Shown here in pieces: positions 32,927-34,336 of a stretch of 34,336 nucleotides of DNA. The notes under the pieces are model-generated. The model saw only the letters and a program-made list of their open reading frames with translations, searched no databases and had not been told where the DNA came from. The stretch's first letter is position 1. The number at the start of each line of letters is the position of its first letter. A program made the position numbers and the translations under genes. Origin of the DNA: Clostridiaceae bacterium UBA5444 (GTDB lineage Bacteria; Bacillota; Clostridia; Clostridiales; Oxobacteraceae); assembly GCA_002426575.1 (NCBI GenBank), contig DIRE01000089.1, positions 56,743 through 91,078 of the forward strand, in the 5' to 3' direction.

Positions 32927-33796
32927 TTATTTAACCTCAAACATCTCTTCCATTTCAGCTATGTCTTTTATATCAACGCTTTCCACAACGCCAAAATCTT
33001 GTATTTTTTTATCAAACATTTCAAGTGATTCAATAAAATCTGTTAATGATATTATTCCATCCTCATAGTTCCGGACTACTGTTTCAAGGTCGCTTCCGCA
33101 AACGCCTTTTTTCATATTCTTGGAATTTAACAATTTAAATATTTCAGGGTTTATATTCAATCCTATAATATAATACTCATCATTTTTATTCCTAGTAGGC
33201 TCATTATATAATTCTCTATATTGCTCTCTGGTTATGGCGCCTATTTCCATTAGTCTCTTAACAATAGCCTTATATGGCAACCTATACTCACAATGCAGTC
33301 TTGCAATTAACCTAATAAGGGTAGAATGCTTCCATTTATATAATTGGATTACTCCCTCATTTACTTCTTTTATTTCTTTTTCTAATTTATCTGTTGGCAA
33401 TAGAAACTCAGCTGCAAATCTATTAGCTTTTAGTTCTCGTATGGTTTGCTTGTCATTTGATATTCTACACAAGTGAACACTTGATTCCTCGTAATAATGA
33501 TAAAGTTCATGCCCTAAAGCAAAAATTTGATTATCATAATAATCATTTGTATTTAACCCAATAAATTTAGCTTTGATGTTATCTTCCTTAAGGCAAACAT
33601 ATACAGCAGAAAAGAACAACTCCTCATTATTACTATTTTCAATAGGAACATATATTAGCTTTATGCCTTTCTCTCGAATAAACTTTAATATATTATCTCC
33701 CATAGGGGCAGTGCCAATGTCTAACTCTCTCCTCTTTTCTTTTGCCATTTCCGACAACTCATAAATTTGTTTTGAGGATAAGCTATTATTATCCAT
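32927..33796 (-). CDS. ImmA/IrrE-family zinc metallopeptidase (COG2856)
   Basis: 289 residues. The zincin motif HELYH (H96, E97, H100) has a downstream Glu in RELKANRFAAEFLLP (E121 as likely third ligand), as in ImmA/IrrE proteins that cleave their partner repressor or act as toxins paired with Xre proteins. The C-terminal about 110 residues are unassigned. The start overlaps the xre stop by 8 nt, with GGAGAG upstream, so the pair is coupled. No integrase or other phage gene is in the window, so a toxin-antitoxin-like or stress-switch pair is as likely as a phage or ICE remnant. Confidence 0.85.
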   Translation of the reverse strand: MDNNSLSSKQIYELSEMAKEKRRELDIGTAPMGDNILKFIREKGIKLIYVPIENSNNEELFFSAVYVCLKEDNIKAKFIGLNTNDYYDNQIFALGHELYHYYEESSVHLCRISNDKQTIRELKANRFAAEFLLPTDKLEKEIKEVNEGVIQLYKWKHSTLIRLIARLHCEYRLPYKAIVKRLMEIGAITREQYRELYNEPTRNKNDEYYIIGLNINPEIFKLLNSKNMKKGVCGSDLETVVRNYEDGIISLTDFIESLEMFDKKIQDFGVVESVDIKDIAEMEEMFEVK

Positions 33797-34136
33797 TATA
33801 AACTCTCCTTAATTTGTCATGCTTTCTTAAACAAAGCATCATGGAAATCATAGTTTCTAGGCCTTTTTTTTCCTCATCATCTCTAGCCTCACCTTTCATA
33901 GCCATAAACACATCTTCTACTTGTTCATCTTCTAATATACTATTAAAGTCTATTTCTAATACATCCAATAACTGCTGTAGCTGACTTAGAGAGGGGACGG
34001 TTTTCCCTAATTCAATTCTTCCTATAACTTGCCTATTAATGCCCGTTAATTCGCCTAATTCATCTTGTGTCATTTTTTTTTGCTTTCTTCTTTGCGAAAC
34101 TAATAATGATAGTTTATCTAAATCTATTTTCTTCAT
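33789..34136 (-). CDS. Xre-family helix-turn-helix regulator, ImmA partner
   Basis: 115 residues. The N-terminal Cro/C1 HTH (residues about 8-62: LSLLVSQRRKQKKMTQDELGELTGINRQVIGRIELGKTVPSLSQLQQLLDVLEI) is followed by a short acidic linker and a helical tail (EEKKGLETMISMMLCLRKHDKLRR). It probably represses its own operon and is the substrate or antitoxin of the ImmA/IrrE protein encoded next. ATG 34136 is chosen because AGGTG lies upstream at 9 nt; the GTG at 34148 overlaps that site. Candidate operator at 34159-34175. Confidence 0.88.
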   Translation of the reverse strand: MKKIDLDKLSLLVSQRRKQKKMTQDELGELTGINRQVIGRIELGKTVPSLSQLQQLLDVLEIDFNSILEDEQVEDVFMAMKGEARDDEEKKGLETMISMMLCLRKHDKLRRVYNG

Positions 34137-34158
34137 AATTAAATTCACCTCACATAAT

Positions 34159-34175
34159 TGGTACTATATATACCA
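34159..34175. promoter_or_regulatory. Candidate Xre operator
   Basis: TGGTA-N7-TACCA with an alternating AT spacer, between the predicted promoter and the xre start. It has the size and symmetry of an Xre-type operator. Confidence 0.4.
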
Positions 34176-34199
34176 TATATTATGCCCATATTTACTATA

Positions 34200-34228
34200 A
34201 TGATACTGCATATATCAATTATGTTCAA
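34200..34228 (-). promoter_or_regulatory. Promoter of the xre-immA operon
   Basis: Minus strand: TTGAAC (34223-34228), 17-nt spacer, TATCAT (34200-34205). The remainder of the window to 34336 is AT-rich and shows no gene. Confidence 0.5.
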
Positions 34229-34336
34229 TATTATTTTAAATATGATATGATGCTAGTATAATATTGTAGGCGCATAACGCTGAACACATTAAAGCAAATA
34301 TCTGTGATTCCAGTTATTTACAAATTTCAATTTGTC

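Overview
The window looks like chromosomal DNA of a low-GC clostridium-type Firmicute. The AT-rich composition, strong Shine-Dalgarno sites, frequent TTG starts, a T-box leader, a tetrahydrofolate riboswitch, an oxygen-reducing flavodiiron protein and YerC- and PcrA-type Firmicutes genes all point that way. A closer taxonomic call cannot be made from the sequence alone.

Layout. 70-3279 (-) encodes a large zinc-finger/TPR protein, divergent from a monofunctional aspartate kinase (3648-4841) that carries a strong internal ribosome binding site. 4.9-9.3 kb (-) is an envelope and signalling block: a small membrane protein, an ECF-type sigma factor, a secreted ricin-lectin/M23 peptidase broken by an in-frame stop, a lipoprotein and a DUF4349 lipoprotein. 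Two well-formed ECF-type promoters (GGAAC-N16-CGTCTAAC) precede the sigma gene and the DUF4349 gene, and a third, degenerate copy lies after the sigma gene. Then come a holin-4-like membrane protein, tRNA-Glu(CTC), an MntR/DtxR-type metalloregulator, a membrane-anchored unknown and an iron-uptake operon, feoA-feoB(G domain)-feoB(membrane domain), in which FeoB is split into two overlapping genes.

14.0-18.6 kb holds folT with its THF riboswitch (-), asnS (-), a lipoprotein (+) and a flavodiiron protein (-). 18.8-29.7 kb (-) is housekeeping: NAD-type isocitrate dehydrogenase and aconitase in one operon, ileS under T-box control, and ligA and pcrA translationally coupled. 29.9-34.1 kb holds a YerC-like TrpR-family regulator, a TolB/PD40-type propeller lipoprotein, a second lipoprotein pseudogene broken by an in-frame TAG, and an Xre-ImmA/IrrE pair whose third gene appears truncated.

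How the parts fit. Aconitase and isocitrate dehydrogenase form the oxidative citrate branch towards 2-oxoglutarate. MntR-like protein and FeoAB concern divalent metals. FolT and the THF riboswitch serve folate salvage. The least ordinary part is the ECF regulon candidate at 4.9-9.3 kb: the promoters are shared repeats, the duplicated segment also carries the 3' end of a gene, and there is no recognisable anti-sigma factor. I see no CRISPR array, transposase or rRNA.
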